A DNA stretch of 38,790 nucleotides from Symploca sp. SIO2E9 (GTDB lineage: Bacteria; Cyanobacteriota; Cyanobacteriia; Cyanobacteriales; Coleofasciculaceae). Below are positions 7,679 through 15,940 of the stretch, in pieces. The position numbers and the translations under genes were made by a program. Position 1 is the stretch's first letter. Every line of letters begins with the position of its first letter. Under the pieces are notes generated by a model, which saw nothing but the letters and a program-made list of their open reading frames with translations, searched no databases and was not told the DNA's origin. The stretch covers positions 1-38,790 of the forward strand of contig JAAHGS010000012.1 of the NCBI GenBank assembly GCA_010692645.1. The letters are read 5' to 3'.

Positions 7679-8836
7679 TTAAAAATTAACTGACTTGAGA
7701 ATACCACCCTCTAGCTGGTAAATTGCTGCCATAATACTATTCTCATGGTTATCTAGCAAGGAAGCCTTAACTTCACTCAAGTAGTCCAATATTGCTTCTC
7801 GTAAAACTGGTCGCTCTATCTTGACAGTGTGCTTGTAATCCCAAACATCCCAGATAATGATACCAACCGCCACAATGGGGTCTATAAGCTGCACTCCTAA
7901 TTTCCCGGCAACTACACCACCTGTTTTAGCTGCCATTTTTGCTGTAGCCTTCCCAGCAAAAGATACAGCAACTTTACTCCCGATATTGGTAACTAGAGGA
8001 ATCACGGTTTTGGCAAGTAGAATAGTGCTTCCACCTGCTAGTAGCTTTAGCGAGATATTAGAAATGTTTCCTTCAGTATCGCTGATTGTAATAGCAACAT
8101 CGCTAAGATAGCGTTCCCATTGTCCTTGAGGAATCTTGTAACGGCTTTGAACATTAGAAATATTGTTGGCTAGTTCAGAAATATAAAGATTAATCGTATC
8201 TCTGGTGATTCTCTCTAGTTCAAGTTGTGCGATTTTTGGTCTCAGTACACGTTTAGCAAATTCAGTTTGAAAATTCTCAGTTAGTTTTTCAGCTACTACT
8301 TGACCAGGAGGTTGATTAGTGGTACTAATCCGGCGAGCTGCCGCTGAAGATAACCACACAAAAGGAGTACTAAACTCCATTTTTTTCTGATTGAAGTAAT
8401 CAAAATACCAATTGAGAAAGTTGTTATCAACGCGGAGCATCAATTGTTCAACCCACTCATCTAATCTTTGAGAAGCAAAGCTTTCGGTTTGGTTCCGTGC
8501 ATCTACAATTGCCCTAGCGATCGCTTGCTCTATGTCGCTATGATCTATATTGGTTCTGCCTAGCTCAACTTCAACAATTTCATTGTCCAAATTTCCTAAA
8601 TCTTCTGTAACTGAATTACCAATAAAGCCCCTACCAATCAGAGGGATAATCACAATTAGAATCACAGCTACCCATATAAAGGGAGTGATTGAGGGCAAAA
8701 ATTGGCTCCAAGCTTGTAGGCGATTAGTTTTTTCCGTATAAGTTGGTTTTGCGGTTTCCAACTGTTGTTGTGGTTGGGTTTTGCTGGTTGGATTAGATAG
8801 CTTCTGCTCTGAAGACTCTAAATTTTTAGGAGACAT
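7679..8836 (-). CDS. Uncharacterised single-pass membrane protein
   Basis: A 385-residue protein I do not recognise. Residues 1-45 are Gln/Ser/Lys-rich and disordered; a membrane helix follows at about 52-70 (ITPFIWVAVILIVIIPLIG). The next 190 residues are mostly amphipathic helix with DARNQTESFASQRLDEWVEQL and YFDYFNQKK. From about 275 a Gly/Ala-rich hydrophobic region (VAVSFAGKATAKMAAKTGGVVAGK) leads into a second hydrophobic stretch near IDPIVAVGIIIWDVWD. The Gly/Ala-rich part could insert in a membrane, but that is inference. An in-frame GTG at 8866 would add 10 residues; neither start has a clear ribosome binding site, and ATG is preferred. No gene partner is apparent. Confidence 0.75.
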   Translation of the reverse strand: MSPKNLESSEQKLSNPTSKTQPQQQLETAKPTYTEKTNRLQAWSQFLPSITPFIWVAVILIVIIPLIGRGFIGNSVTEDLGNLDNEIVEVELGRTNIDHSDIEQAIARAIVDARNQTESFASQRLDEWVEQLMLRVDNNFLNWYFDYFNQKKMEFSTPFVWLSSAAARRISTTNQPPGQVVAEKLTENFQTEFAKRVLRPKIAQLELERITRDTINLYISELANNISNVQSRYKIPQGQWERYLSDVAITISDTEGNISNISLKLLAGGSTILLAKTVIPLVTNIGSKVAVSFAGKATAKMAAKTGGVVAGKLGVQLIDPIVAVGIIIWDVWDYKHTVKIERPVLREAILDYLSEVKASLLDNHENSIMAAIYQLEGGILKSVNF

Positions 8837-8880
8837 AGTGTTTGTTAGTTTCTGTGTTCTTTGCACAGGCTGTGTTTAAC

Positions 8881-8916
8881 TAAGTAATAAGTAATAAGTA
8901 ATAAGTAATAAGTAAC
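8881..8916. repeat. AATAAGT heptamer array, about five copies
   Basis: Head-to-tail copies of TAAGTAA/AATAAGT, 45 bp upstream of the preceding minus-strand gene. It is the same STRR-like heptamer as at 380, 2306 and 33787. The rest of 8837-9164 holds CTCCCTGCTCCCT-type repeats (8966-9000) and the G-rich array below. Confidence 0.8.
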
Positions 8917-9085
8917 AAGCTTAACTGAATACACACTTATAGCCGTCGCCACTATGATTAGGACACTTCCTTGTTCCCTACTCCCTGCTCCCTGCTCCCT
9001 TTGAATCAAAATAGAATGTCCTAACTGATATGTCCGTTGCTATATCACTTACAATTAGACTAATAGATTCGCTATAGATTTTTGT

Positions 9086-9137
9086 CTCCCCGAGCCATCC
9101 CCCCATCTCCCCGAGCCATCCCCCCATCTCCTCGATG
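9086..9137. repeat. G-rich array (minus strand), 21-bp unit twice
   Basis: CTCCCCGAGCC-ATCCCCCCAT occurs at 9086-9106 and 9107-9127 with a third partial copy. The same GATGGCTCGGGGAG unit occurs on the opposite strand at 61-176, so this is one dispersed family found in both orientations. It lies 28 bp beyond the stop codon of the RND pump gene. Confidence 0.75.
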
Positions 9138-9164
9138 GGATATTTTTTATTTGGAAGTCCCTAA

Positions 9165-12100
9165 CTAATTTTCCTCAACAACTTCCTGAGCAATCAACAC
9201 TCGTTGACGACGCTTCTTTCCACCTTGCAATAACTGAATAATCGAGTGTACTAAGTTATCTATATAAGTAAATAACACTGGCACAATTATCAAAGTCAGC
9301 AGAGTAGAAGTACTAAAGCCGCCAATTACAGAAATTGCCATGGGAGAGCGCACTTCACCTGCTGCTCCCAATTCCAAGGCAATCGGTGTCATGCCAGCAA
9401 CAGTAGAAATTGAGGTCATTAGAATTGGTCGTAAGCGAGAGACACCAGCTTCAACAACTGCTTTAAACTGCGGTTTCTTTTGTTGCATCGCCATCAAAGC
9501 AAAGTCTACCAGCAGAATGGCGTTTTTCGTGACCAATCCCATTAACAGTACAATCCCAATTAAGGCAAACAGCCCTAATTCCTTCTGAGTAATTAACAAA
9601 GCTGTTAAGGCACCGCCGATAGATAGAGGTAAAGCCACTAAAATTGCTAAGGGATAGAGGAAATTATTGTAAAGCAGGACGAGAATGGCATAAATCGATA
9701 ACACCGCTAATCCTAAAGCTGCCACAAAGCGGCTGAAAATGTCTTGCATAATCTCGGCATCTCCAGCTGTTTCCTCTGTAACTCCTGGGGGCAAAGGATT
9801 GATTGCTGGCAAAGCTCTGGCGTTGTCCAAGGCATTTCCTAAAGAAATACCCTGTAAATTAGCATCTACCGAAACTTTACGAAAGCGATTAAAACGCTCA
9901 ATCTCTGCTGGTCCACTGCCCAAGCGGATATCTGCTACTGCTGTTATCGGCACTAGTGTACCATCTTGACTAGCAACCCGCAGATTCTTGAGATTTTCGA
10001 TATCTTCACGAGCCTTAGGGTCAAGTTGGACTCGAATTGGAATTTGACGGTCTGGTAAATTAAACTTAGCCAGATTTGACTCAATATCGCCAATTAAGGC
10101 AAGAGAAGCAGTACGGGCAATTGCCTGTACCGAAACGCCCAAATCCCCTGCACGGGCAGGATTTGGCTCAATCAAAATTTCGGGTTTCACTAGAGAGTTA
10201 CTCGAAGTTACTTCCACCAAACCAGGGCTTTGACGCATTTGTCGCTCTAGGGCTTCGGCAGTTTCCCTTAGCAACTCACCATTTTCACTTTTAAGAACAA
10301 TCGATAAATCCTTGGCGGTACCACCAGCTCCTTGGCTGCGGAAAGCAATGCGAGTACCGGGAATTTGCCTAAGGGTATCGCGCATCTGTTGCTCAAACTC
10401 TGCCCTAGATAATTCTCTTTCTGCCTTCGGCAGCAGATTGATGAAAATATCAGCACTATTAACAGTCTCAGCAGTCGCCACCACACTCTCAACTGCCGAA
10501 TTTTCCTGAAATAAGCGATTAACCTCTAGTATTACTGACTCTGTCTCACTTAGACTAGAGCCTGGTGGTAACTCCACTGTAGCCATACTAAAGCCCATAT
10601 CGCCATTATCAAATAAACCCTTGGGAATATAGGGTACAAGTTGCAAGCTACCAATAAACACTGCCACCGCAATCAGTAAAGTAGCGATGCGATTCCTCAG
10701 TGCCACGTTAAGTAGAGTGCGATAGGGTTGTATACGTCGCTGTTGAGGTGGCACAGCCTTAGAGTCGTCAGCTAATTTACTCTTCTTCTGTGAGAATAGT
10801 TTCCCTTCCCCTTTACTTTTGATAGGTTTGAGTAAGTAAGCACTCAGCATTGGTGTCATTGTGGTAGCCACGAGGGTGGAAAACATTGTTGAAACTGCAA
10901 CTGTCACCCCAAAAGGCTGAAAAAACTGACCAGGGATACCACCCATAAATGCCACAGGGATAAAAACCGCCACAATGGTTGCCGTAGTTGCCACCACAGC
11001 AAAGCCAATTTCTCGTGAACCATCTAGCGCTGCCTGGTAAGGCTTTTTACCCATTTGTAAGTGTCTGTCGATATTTTCAATCATACAAATGGCATCATCT
11101 ACCAGGTTGCCTACTGCCAGCGCTAAAGCTAACAGAGTCATAAAGTTGAGAGTATAATCCAGGGCTTGCATTACCCAGAATGTAGGGATAATTGACAGGG
11201 GCAATGCCACAGCAGTTATTAATGTCACCCGCCAGCGACGCATAAATAAGCCGACGGTAACAACAGTGAGGATAGAACCTAGTACCAGCGCCTCAATTGT
11301 GGCTTGGTAAGAGTCGCGGATGCCGTCGGCAGTGGTGAATAGCAAGCGCAACTCTATATCTTCAGGAAGAGTTTTCTTGAGTTTTTCTACTGCCTTACGA
11401 ACCCCTTCTTCCACAGTTACCAAGGTGCTACCAGTACTGCGTAACACAGCAAAAGTTACTGCTGGTTCACCATTGAAATAAGCCGCTTGTCGAGGTTCAG
11501 CAAAACCATCTCTAACCTCTCCCAAATCAGATAGTGGTACGCTAGCACCATCAGGGAGGACAATGCGGTAACTTTTTAAGTCCTTAACCGTTTTAGCACT
11601 TCCTAGAGTACGGACACTTTGCTCTCCACCACTTAAGGAACCGCGACCACCTGGTAAATTAATATTAAAAGCTCGGATTTGGTCGTTGACTTGTGTAGCA
11701 GTAATGCCCAAAGCTTGTAGTCGGCTAGGGTCAAGATCAACGCGAACTTCTCTGTCAACTCCTCCTCGTCGATTAACTTGAGCTACTCCTGAAACATTTA
11801 AAAGGGCGCGGCTAATATTTCTATCTACTAATTCGCTCAACTCCTCCACTGAACGTTTCTTAGAGGCGACAGCATAAGTCATAATCGCGCCGCCGGAAAA
11901 TTCTTGGCGCTGAACTATCGGTTCTTCGGCGTCTTGGGGTAAATCTTGGCGAATTTGATCAACGGCGTTGCGTACATCATTAGTAGCACGATCCGTATCT
12001 GTCCCTAGGACAAATTCTACCAGTGTGGTGGAATTTCCATCTGTAATCGTGGAAATTATTTTGTCAATATTTCCCAATCCAGCAATAGAATCTTCGATCT

Positions 12101-12302
12101 TCTTAGTAACCTGGGATTCTAATTCCGTTGGCCCTGCTCCCTGCTGGCTTACTGTAATCGATACCATCGGGACATCAATGTTGGGATTTTCATCAATTCC
12201 CAACCCAAAAAACGACATCATGCCCACAATTCCTAAAATCAGGAACATGACAATCGTCGGTACTGGCTTTTTAATTGACCAGGAAGAAACGTGAAACGAC
12301 AT
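9165..12302 (-). CDS. RND efflux pump, HAE1/AcrB family
   Basis: A 1045-residue inner-membrane transporter, full length for the family. It uses the proton gradient to export hydrophobic or amphiphilic compounds through a tripartite complex. The N-terminus (SSWSIKKPVPTIVMFLILGIVG) is the first membrane helix; the typical duplicated layout follows, with two large periplasmic loops (about 35-330 and 565-860), and AVGNLVDDAICMIENIDRHL in helix 4, which holds the acidic pair needed for proton relay. Conserved AVFIPVAFMGGIPGQFFQPFG and GLVTKNAILLVDFA segments are present. The gene starts 37 bp after the adaptor gene and is surely cotranscribed with it. No TolC-like channel gene is nearby. Substrate is unknown; the family includes multidrug and lipid exporters. 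Confidence 0.95.
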   Translation of the reverse strand: MSFHVSSWSIKKPVPTIVMFLILGIVGMMSFFGLGIDENPNIDVPMVSITVSQQGAGPTELESQVTKKIEDSIAGLGNIDKIISTITDGNSTTLVEFVLGTDTDRATNDVRNAVDQIRQDLPQDAEEPIVQRQEFSGGAIMTYAVASKKRSVEELSELVDRNISRALLNVSGVAQVNRRGGVDREVRVDLDPSRLQALGITATQVNDQIRAFNINLPGGRGSLSGGEQSVRTLGSAKTVKDLKSYRIVLPDGASVPLSDLGEVRDGFAEPRQAAYFNGEPAVTFAVLRSTGSTLVTVEEGVRKAVEKLKKTLPEDIELRLLFTTADGIRDSYQATIEALVLGSILTVVTVGLFMRRWRVTLITAVALPLSIIPTFWVMQALDYTLNFMTLLALALAVGNLVDDAICMIENIDRHLQMGKKPYQAALDGSREIGFAVVATTATIVAVFIPVAFMGGIPGQFFQPFGVTVAVSTMFSTLVATTMTPMLSAYLLKPIKSKGEGKLFSQKKSKLADDSKAVPPQQRRIQPYRTLLNVALRNRIATLLIAVAVFIGSLQLVPYIPKGLFDNGDMGFSMATVELPPGSSLSETESVILEVNRLFQENSAVESVVATAETVNSADIFINLLPKAERELSRAEFEQQMRDTLRQIPGTRIAFRSQGAGGTAKDLSIVLKSENGELLRETAEALERQMRQSPGLVEVTSSNSLVKPEILIEPNPARAGDLGVSVQAIARTASLALIGDIESNLAKFNLPDRQIPIRVQLDPKAREDIENLKNLRVASQDGTLVPITAVADIRLGSGPAEIERFNRFRKVSVDANLQGISLGNALDNARALPAINPLPPGVTEETAGDAEIMQDIFSRFVAALGLAVLSIYAILVLLYNNFLYPLAILVALPLSIGGALTALLITQKELGLFALIGIVLLMGLVTKNAILLVDFALMAMQQKKPQFKAVVEAGVSRLRPILMTSISTVAGMTPIALELGAAGEVRSPMAISVIGGFSTSTLLTLIIVPVLFTYIDNLVHSIIQLLQGGKKRRQRVLIAQEVVEEN

Positions 12303-12339
12303 AGGTTTGAATTACGAATTACCAGTTAAAAATTACGAA

Positions 12340-13923
12340 TCACAATTCAACTTCATGCTTTTGGGAAGTAGATTCTATGACCTCAACTTTGTCGCCATCT
12401 TTGAGATAAGCTGCACCTTTGACTATTATGCGATCGCCTTTAGATAAACCGCTCTTAATTTCGATCTGTTCACCAGGTAAAATCTCTCCCATTTCCACTA
12501 ATTGCTCCTTGACAGTGTTATCCCCGTTGAGGAGATAAACAATTGCACTGCCATTGTTTTGAGGTAGTACTGCCTTAGCTGGCACTGTTAAACCTGTCGC
12601 CGTTGAGGTGGTAATTAATGAGCGCAAAAACATCCCAGGACGCAACGATTCTGTAGCCGGCAAATCCACTTTGATTATTGCTTGACGAGAGTCTTGATCA
12701 ACTATGGGAGCGATTTCTCGGACTTTCCCAGATAATTTTAAGCTTGAATCTGAGTCAGAGGTAATTGTTAAACTTTGCCCAGTAGTAATCTGCGGCAACT
12801 GAGTTTCGGGAACTTTTAATAAGAGTTCCAAACGCCCATTCTCAATAATTTCAAAAAGTTTTTGCCCTGTGGAAGTAACATCACCAACACTGGCTATTTT
12901 TTCTGCCACTTTGCCGCTAACAGGAGCAACCACCCTTGTATCGTCCAGTTGAGTTTGTAATAACTGAACTTGTGCTTTTTGGGCCTCTAGTTGCGCTTTG
13001 GCTTGAGCAATTATCTCTTGACGAGTACCAGCACGCAGTTGCTTAAGTTCCTGTTGTGCTTCTGCCACTGCAGCCTGTAATTGTTCAAGTTCTGGGCTAT
13101 TAGTGTTTCGTGCTTGCTCTAGGCGTTGTTGAGCATCCAACAGATTTCCTTCAGCCTCACGATATTCACTTAATTCCTCATCAAATCTATCTTGGGAAAC
13201 TGCTCCCGTCTCTAATAGATTTTGATAACGCTTGCTGCGCTCTTGGGCTAAATTCAACCTCGCTTGGGCAGATTTGACTTGTGCTTGAGCCTGCTCTATC
13301 CTTCTCGGGATACTAGCTTCTGACTCTTTGAGACGGGCTTGGGCTTGTTCTAAACGAGCCTCAGCTTGAGCAATTTCCTCGGAGCGTACTCCTGCCTCAA
13401 GCTCTGCCAGACGTGCTTGGGCTTGGGCCACCTCTGCCTGAGCTTGTTTTAACTGTGCTTGTAGCACAGCATTATCAAGACGCGCCATCAGTTGTCCCGC
13501 CTTGACAAGATCACCTTCGTCCACCAATACTTGCTTAATCTGTAGACCTGTCGCCTTAGGTGAAATCGGAATCATTTCAAAGGCGGCAACTGTGCCGGTA
13601 GCTTCCAATGTACTGCCAATGCTAGAGGTTTCTACCTTAACTACAGTAACACTTTGAGCTGGTACAGCTGAAGAGGCACTAGGGATGGCTGCGGGAGTAG
13701 TCGTCTTTTGTGGAGAAGAAAATAATCTAGTTCCTACCAGTGTGAGCAAGATACCCATACCCACCCCGATGAGCAAACCGCGCCCACCTAATAGCCAGCT
13801 AGGTTTAATTTTAGTCATTTTGAGTTTTGGGTTTAAGGGCGAATCTGCTTGTTGCTCAGCAACTGTAGCGACATTAGCTCTATTCAACTGAGACAATTCC
13901 TGCTCTGAGTCTATCTGGGTCAC
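12340..13923 (-). CDS. RND efflux adaptor (HlyD/AcrA-type membrane fusion protein)
   Basis: A 527-residue periplasmic adaptor that links the RND pump to an outer-membrane channel. A membrane anchor lies at about 41-62 (LLGGRGLLIGVGMGILLTLVG). A biotinyl-lipoyl-like half domain (KATGLQIKQVLVDEGDLVKAGQLMARLD) follows at about 125-150. Residues 152-330 are a long Ala/Gln/Glu/Arg-rich alpha-helical hairpin (QAQAEVAQAQARLAELEAG and further heptads), longer than in E. coli AcrA. The second lipoyl half (TRVVAPVSGKVAEKIASVGD) and a beta-barrel close the fold. It starts at GTG 13923, with GGAG 5 nt upstream. It leads the RND gene in an operon, and the coiled-coil gene lies 70 bp upstream on the same strand. 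Confidence 0.92.
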   Translation of the reverse strand: MTQIDSEQELSQLNRANVATVAEQQADSPLNPKLKMTKIKPSWLLGGRGLLIGVGMGILLTLVGTRLFSSPQKTTTPAAIPSASSAVPAQSVTVVKVETSSIGSTLEATGTVAAFEMIPISPKATGLQIKQVLVDEGDLVKAGQLMARLDNAVLQAQLKQAQAEVAQAQARLAELEAGVRSEEIAQAEARLEQAQARLKESEASIPRRIEQAQAQVKSAQARLNLAQERSKRYQNLLETGAVSQDRFDEELSEYREAEGNLLDAQQRLEQARNTNSPELEQLQAAVAEAQQELKQLRAGTRQEIIAQAKAQLEAQKAQVQLLQTQLDDTRVVAPVSGKVAEKIASVGDVTSTGQKLFEIIENGRLELLLKVPETQLPQITTGQSLTITSDSDSSLKLSGKVREIAPIVDQDSRQAIIKVDLPATESLRPGMFLRSLITTSTATGLTVPAKAVLPQNNGSAIVYLLNGDNTVKEQLVEMGEILPGEQIEIKSGLSKGDRIIVKGAAYLKDGDKVEVIESTSQKHEVEL

Positions 13924-13993
13924 GGTTGCTCCTTAGTCACTTGTTGAGCTTGATGCTTTTGTTAATAAATCTTAAGTTGAGATGTTAATATTT

Positions 13994-14464
13994 TTAATGT
14001 AGCAATTTTTTTTGACCCAAGTGGCGAGTGTCGAGCCGGACTTCGTAGCGGTTCACTTGCCAATAACTAGGACTAAGATTATAGGCGATCGCTTTTAGTT
14101 CTCGCAATTCTTCTGCTAACTCTTTTGCCAGTTCATTAATGTGATCAGCACGCTCATAAGCGTCTTGTAGAGCCTCTTCTAAAAGCTCTTCTTTCGTTAG
14201 TGGTTGCTTACTAATTTTTAACTGCCTTAACTGACGTTGCTTCTGCTGTAGTTGATTTTCCAGCGCCGCGATCGCATTGTCAATACCATTTACTTCAGCA
14301 GATACTTTTGCAGCTACCCTAGCTTGATGACGGTAAGCCTGGGCAATTGCCTCTGGAGAATCGTTCTCAGGCAGTATTTCCGGTCCTTTGAGAGCATCAC
14401 GTTCCCTTTGCAGGACTTCAATCTGGGAAAGAATCGCCTCGATTTCTGCCTGTATCTGATCCAT
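13994..14464 (-). CDS. Uncharacterised coiled-coil protein
   Basis: A 156-residue soluble protein. It is almost wholly helical: residues 1-25 are a first coiled coil (AEIEAILSQIEVLQRERDAL), residues 45-85 a second with NAIAALENQLQQKQRQLRQL, and 93-128 a third rich in Glu (ALQDAYERADHINELAKELAEEL). The tail (SYWQVNRYEVRLDTRHLG) looks like a short beta-strand pair. No known domain is recognised. It lies upstream of the adaptor and pump genes on the same strand, so it could be in their transcript. A complete tnpB element begins 45 bp upstream of its start, so its original promoter may have been moved or replaced. Confidence 0.75.
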   Translation of the reverse strand: MDQIQAEIEAILSQIEVLQRERDALKGPEILPENDSPEAIAQAYRHQARVAAKVSAEVNGIDNAIAALENQLQQKQRQLRQLKISKQPLTKEELLEEALQDAYERADHINELAKELAEELRELKAIAYNLSPSYWQVNRYEVRLDTRHLGQKKLLH

Positions 14465-14525
14465 TTTGGTAGTAGGAATACTAACTCAATTTAACATTAC
14501 TATTCTTACAGAAAAGCGAGCAAAG

Positions 14526-14546
14526 CCCACGTGTTTCAACCGTGGG
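14526..14546 (+). other. Left-end hairpin of the tnpB element
   Basis: Arms CCCACG and CGTGGG around a 9-nt loop, starting 16 nt after TTAC and followed by ATG. The second tnpB element has the same arrangement (TTAC, 17 nt, hairpin, GGGATG) at 38478-38519. TnpA-type HUH enzymes recognise such hairpins in single-stranded DNA. Confidence 0.7.
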
Positions 14547-14619
14547 ATGTAGCGCCAGGACTTTCAAGTCCGCGTAAATCTATGCTAGAATATTTAACGT
14601 AGGCTTGTTCCACGCAAAA

Positions 14620-15831
14620 ATGCTGGTATTAGAGTTCAAAGCCAAAGGGAAAATAAGTCAATATGCGGCTATAGATGAGGCAATTAAGACTACTCAGTTT
14701 GTCCGTAACAAATGCATTCGTCATTGGATGGATAATCAGGGGGTAGCTCAAAAAGATTTGTATCGGTTATCTACAGCCCTCAGAGCTGAATTTTCCTTTG
14801 TTAAAGCTCTCAACAGCAGTGCTTGTCAAGCTTCAGTAGAAAGAGCATATAGTTCAATTGCTCGCTTCTACGACAACTGCAAGAAAGCTGTTCCCGGAAA
14901 GAAGGGTTATCCGAGGTTTAAGAAAAATTGTCGCTCAGTAGAGTACAAAACCTCTGGTTGGAAACTTAGTCAAACTCGAAAACAGGTAACTTTCAAGGAC
15001 AACAAAGGCATTGGCAAGCTTAAACTCAAAGGAACGTGGGACTTAAACTACTATCAACTTGAACAAATTAAGAGGGTTAGAATAGTCCGCCGCGCAGATG
15101 GTTACTATGTTCAGTTTTTGATTAAAACTGATAAAACTGAAATATTAGAACCAACTGGTAATGCTGTGGGATTAGATGTCGGGCTTAAAGAGTTCTACAC
15201 AGACTCCAACGGGGAAACCCAAGTTAACCCTAGATTTTATCGAGTTGGTGAGAAACGAATGAAGTTTCATCAACGTCGCGTTTCTCGCAAAAAGAAAGGC
15301 TCAACCAACCGTAAAAAAGCCATTAAGAAGCTAAGCAGGACTCACCTCAAAATAAGTAGGCAACGTCAAGAACATGCCAAGAGAATGGCACGTTGCGTAA
15401 TCCAATCTAACGACTTGGTAGCCTATGAAGATTTGAGGGTAAAAAATCTAGTAAAAAACCACTGTCTTGCTAAGTCTATTAATGATGCTGGTTGGTATCA
15501 ATTTAGGAGATGGTTAGAGTACTTTGGAGTGAAATTTAGTAGGATAACTGTAGCTGTCGATCCGCGATTCACTTCTCAGAAATGCTCTAGTTGCGGCACT
15601 ATGGTCAAGAAATCTCTATCGACTAGGACACACATCTGTAAGTGTGGAACAGTTTTAGACCGTGATCACAACGCAGCAATAAACATCTTGAAAGAAGCCT
15701 TAAGTACCACAGGGCATGTGGGAACTTGGGTTTTAAACCCGAACGCTTCGGGAAATCTTGCCTCTACTGTTTTAGGTGAAAACCTATCTCAGCAAGCAGG
15801 GTTGGTGAACGAAGAATCCCACCTGCTTTAA
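14620..15831 (+). CDS. tnpB: TnpB, RNA-guided nuclease of an IS200/IS605-type element
   Basis: A 403-residue OrfB/TnpB protein, normal in length. ATG at 14620 starts MLVLEFKAKGKISQYAAI; an upstream TTG is less likely. The N-terminal helical/WED-like part is followed by the split RuvC nuclease: D in AVGLDVGLKEF, E in VAYEDLRVKNLV, D in VLDRDHNAAINIL. Between the last two lies the zinc ribbon (QKCSSCGT and HICKCG), with all four Cys present. In characterised cases TnpB cuts DNA guided by an RNA transcribed from its own 3' end and right end, next to a short motif. The gene looks intact. The frame continues almost to the right end, and the last 45 residues are coded by the likely guide-RNA region. 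Confidence 0.93.
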   Translation: MLVLEFKAKGKISQYAAIDEAIKTTQFVRNKCIRHWMDNQGVAQKDLYRLSTALRAEFSFVKALNSSACQASVERAYSSIARFYDNCKKAVPGKKGYPRFKKNCRSVEYKTSGWKLSQTRKQVTFKDNKGIGKLKLKGTWDLNYYQLEQIKRVRIVRRADGYYVQFLIKTDKTEILEPTGNAVGLDVGLKEFYTDSNGETQVNPRFYRVGEKRMKFHQRRVSRKKKGSTNRKKAIKKLSRTHLKISRQRQEHAKRMARCVIQSNDLVAYEDLRVKNLVKNHCLAKSINDAGWYQFRRWLEYFGVKFSRITVAVDPRFTSQKCSSCGTMVKKSLSTRTHICKCGTVLDRDHNAAINILKEALSTTGHVGTWVLNPNASGNLASTVLGENLSQQAGLVNEESHLL

Positions 15832-15860
15832 GCCGTGGGAGTGTCAAATTCACAAACAAC

Positions 15861-15888
15861 AAAAAGCCTGCCTAAGCAGACTTTTTAT
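15861..15888 (-). terminator. Bidirectional terminator after ndhD
   Basis: AAAAAG-CTGC and GCAG-CTTTTT arms around a small loop; both strands carry U-tracts. It sits 53 nt past the ndhD stop and 14 nt past the right end of the tnpB element, so it should end ndhD transcription and also limit read-through from tnpB. Confidence 0.8.
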
Positions 15889-15940
15889 CTTTAGTAAGTT
15901 AAATTTGTTAGCTCGGAGAAGGCTCCGAGGCACTTCTTTA

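Larger units (their letters stand above)
14510..15847 (+). mobile_element. IS200/IS605-type element with tnpB only
   Basis: A complete element of about 1338 bp. The left end follows TTAC (14506-14509), with the hairpin CCCACG/CGTGGG at 14526-14546. The right end has the CCCAC/GTGGG hairpin (15818-15839) and finishes in GGAGTGTCAA at 15847. The tnpB gene fills the inside and there is no tnpA, so transposition would need TnpA in trans. The right end after tnpB is where the guide RNA of TnpB elements lies in characterised systems. It separates the efflux operon from ndhD. Boundaries rest on the conserved end structures and not on a filled-site comparison. Confidence 0.85.
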
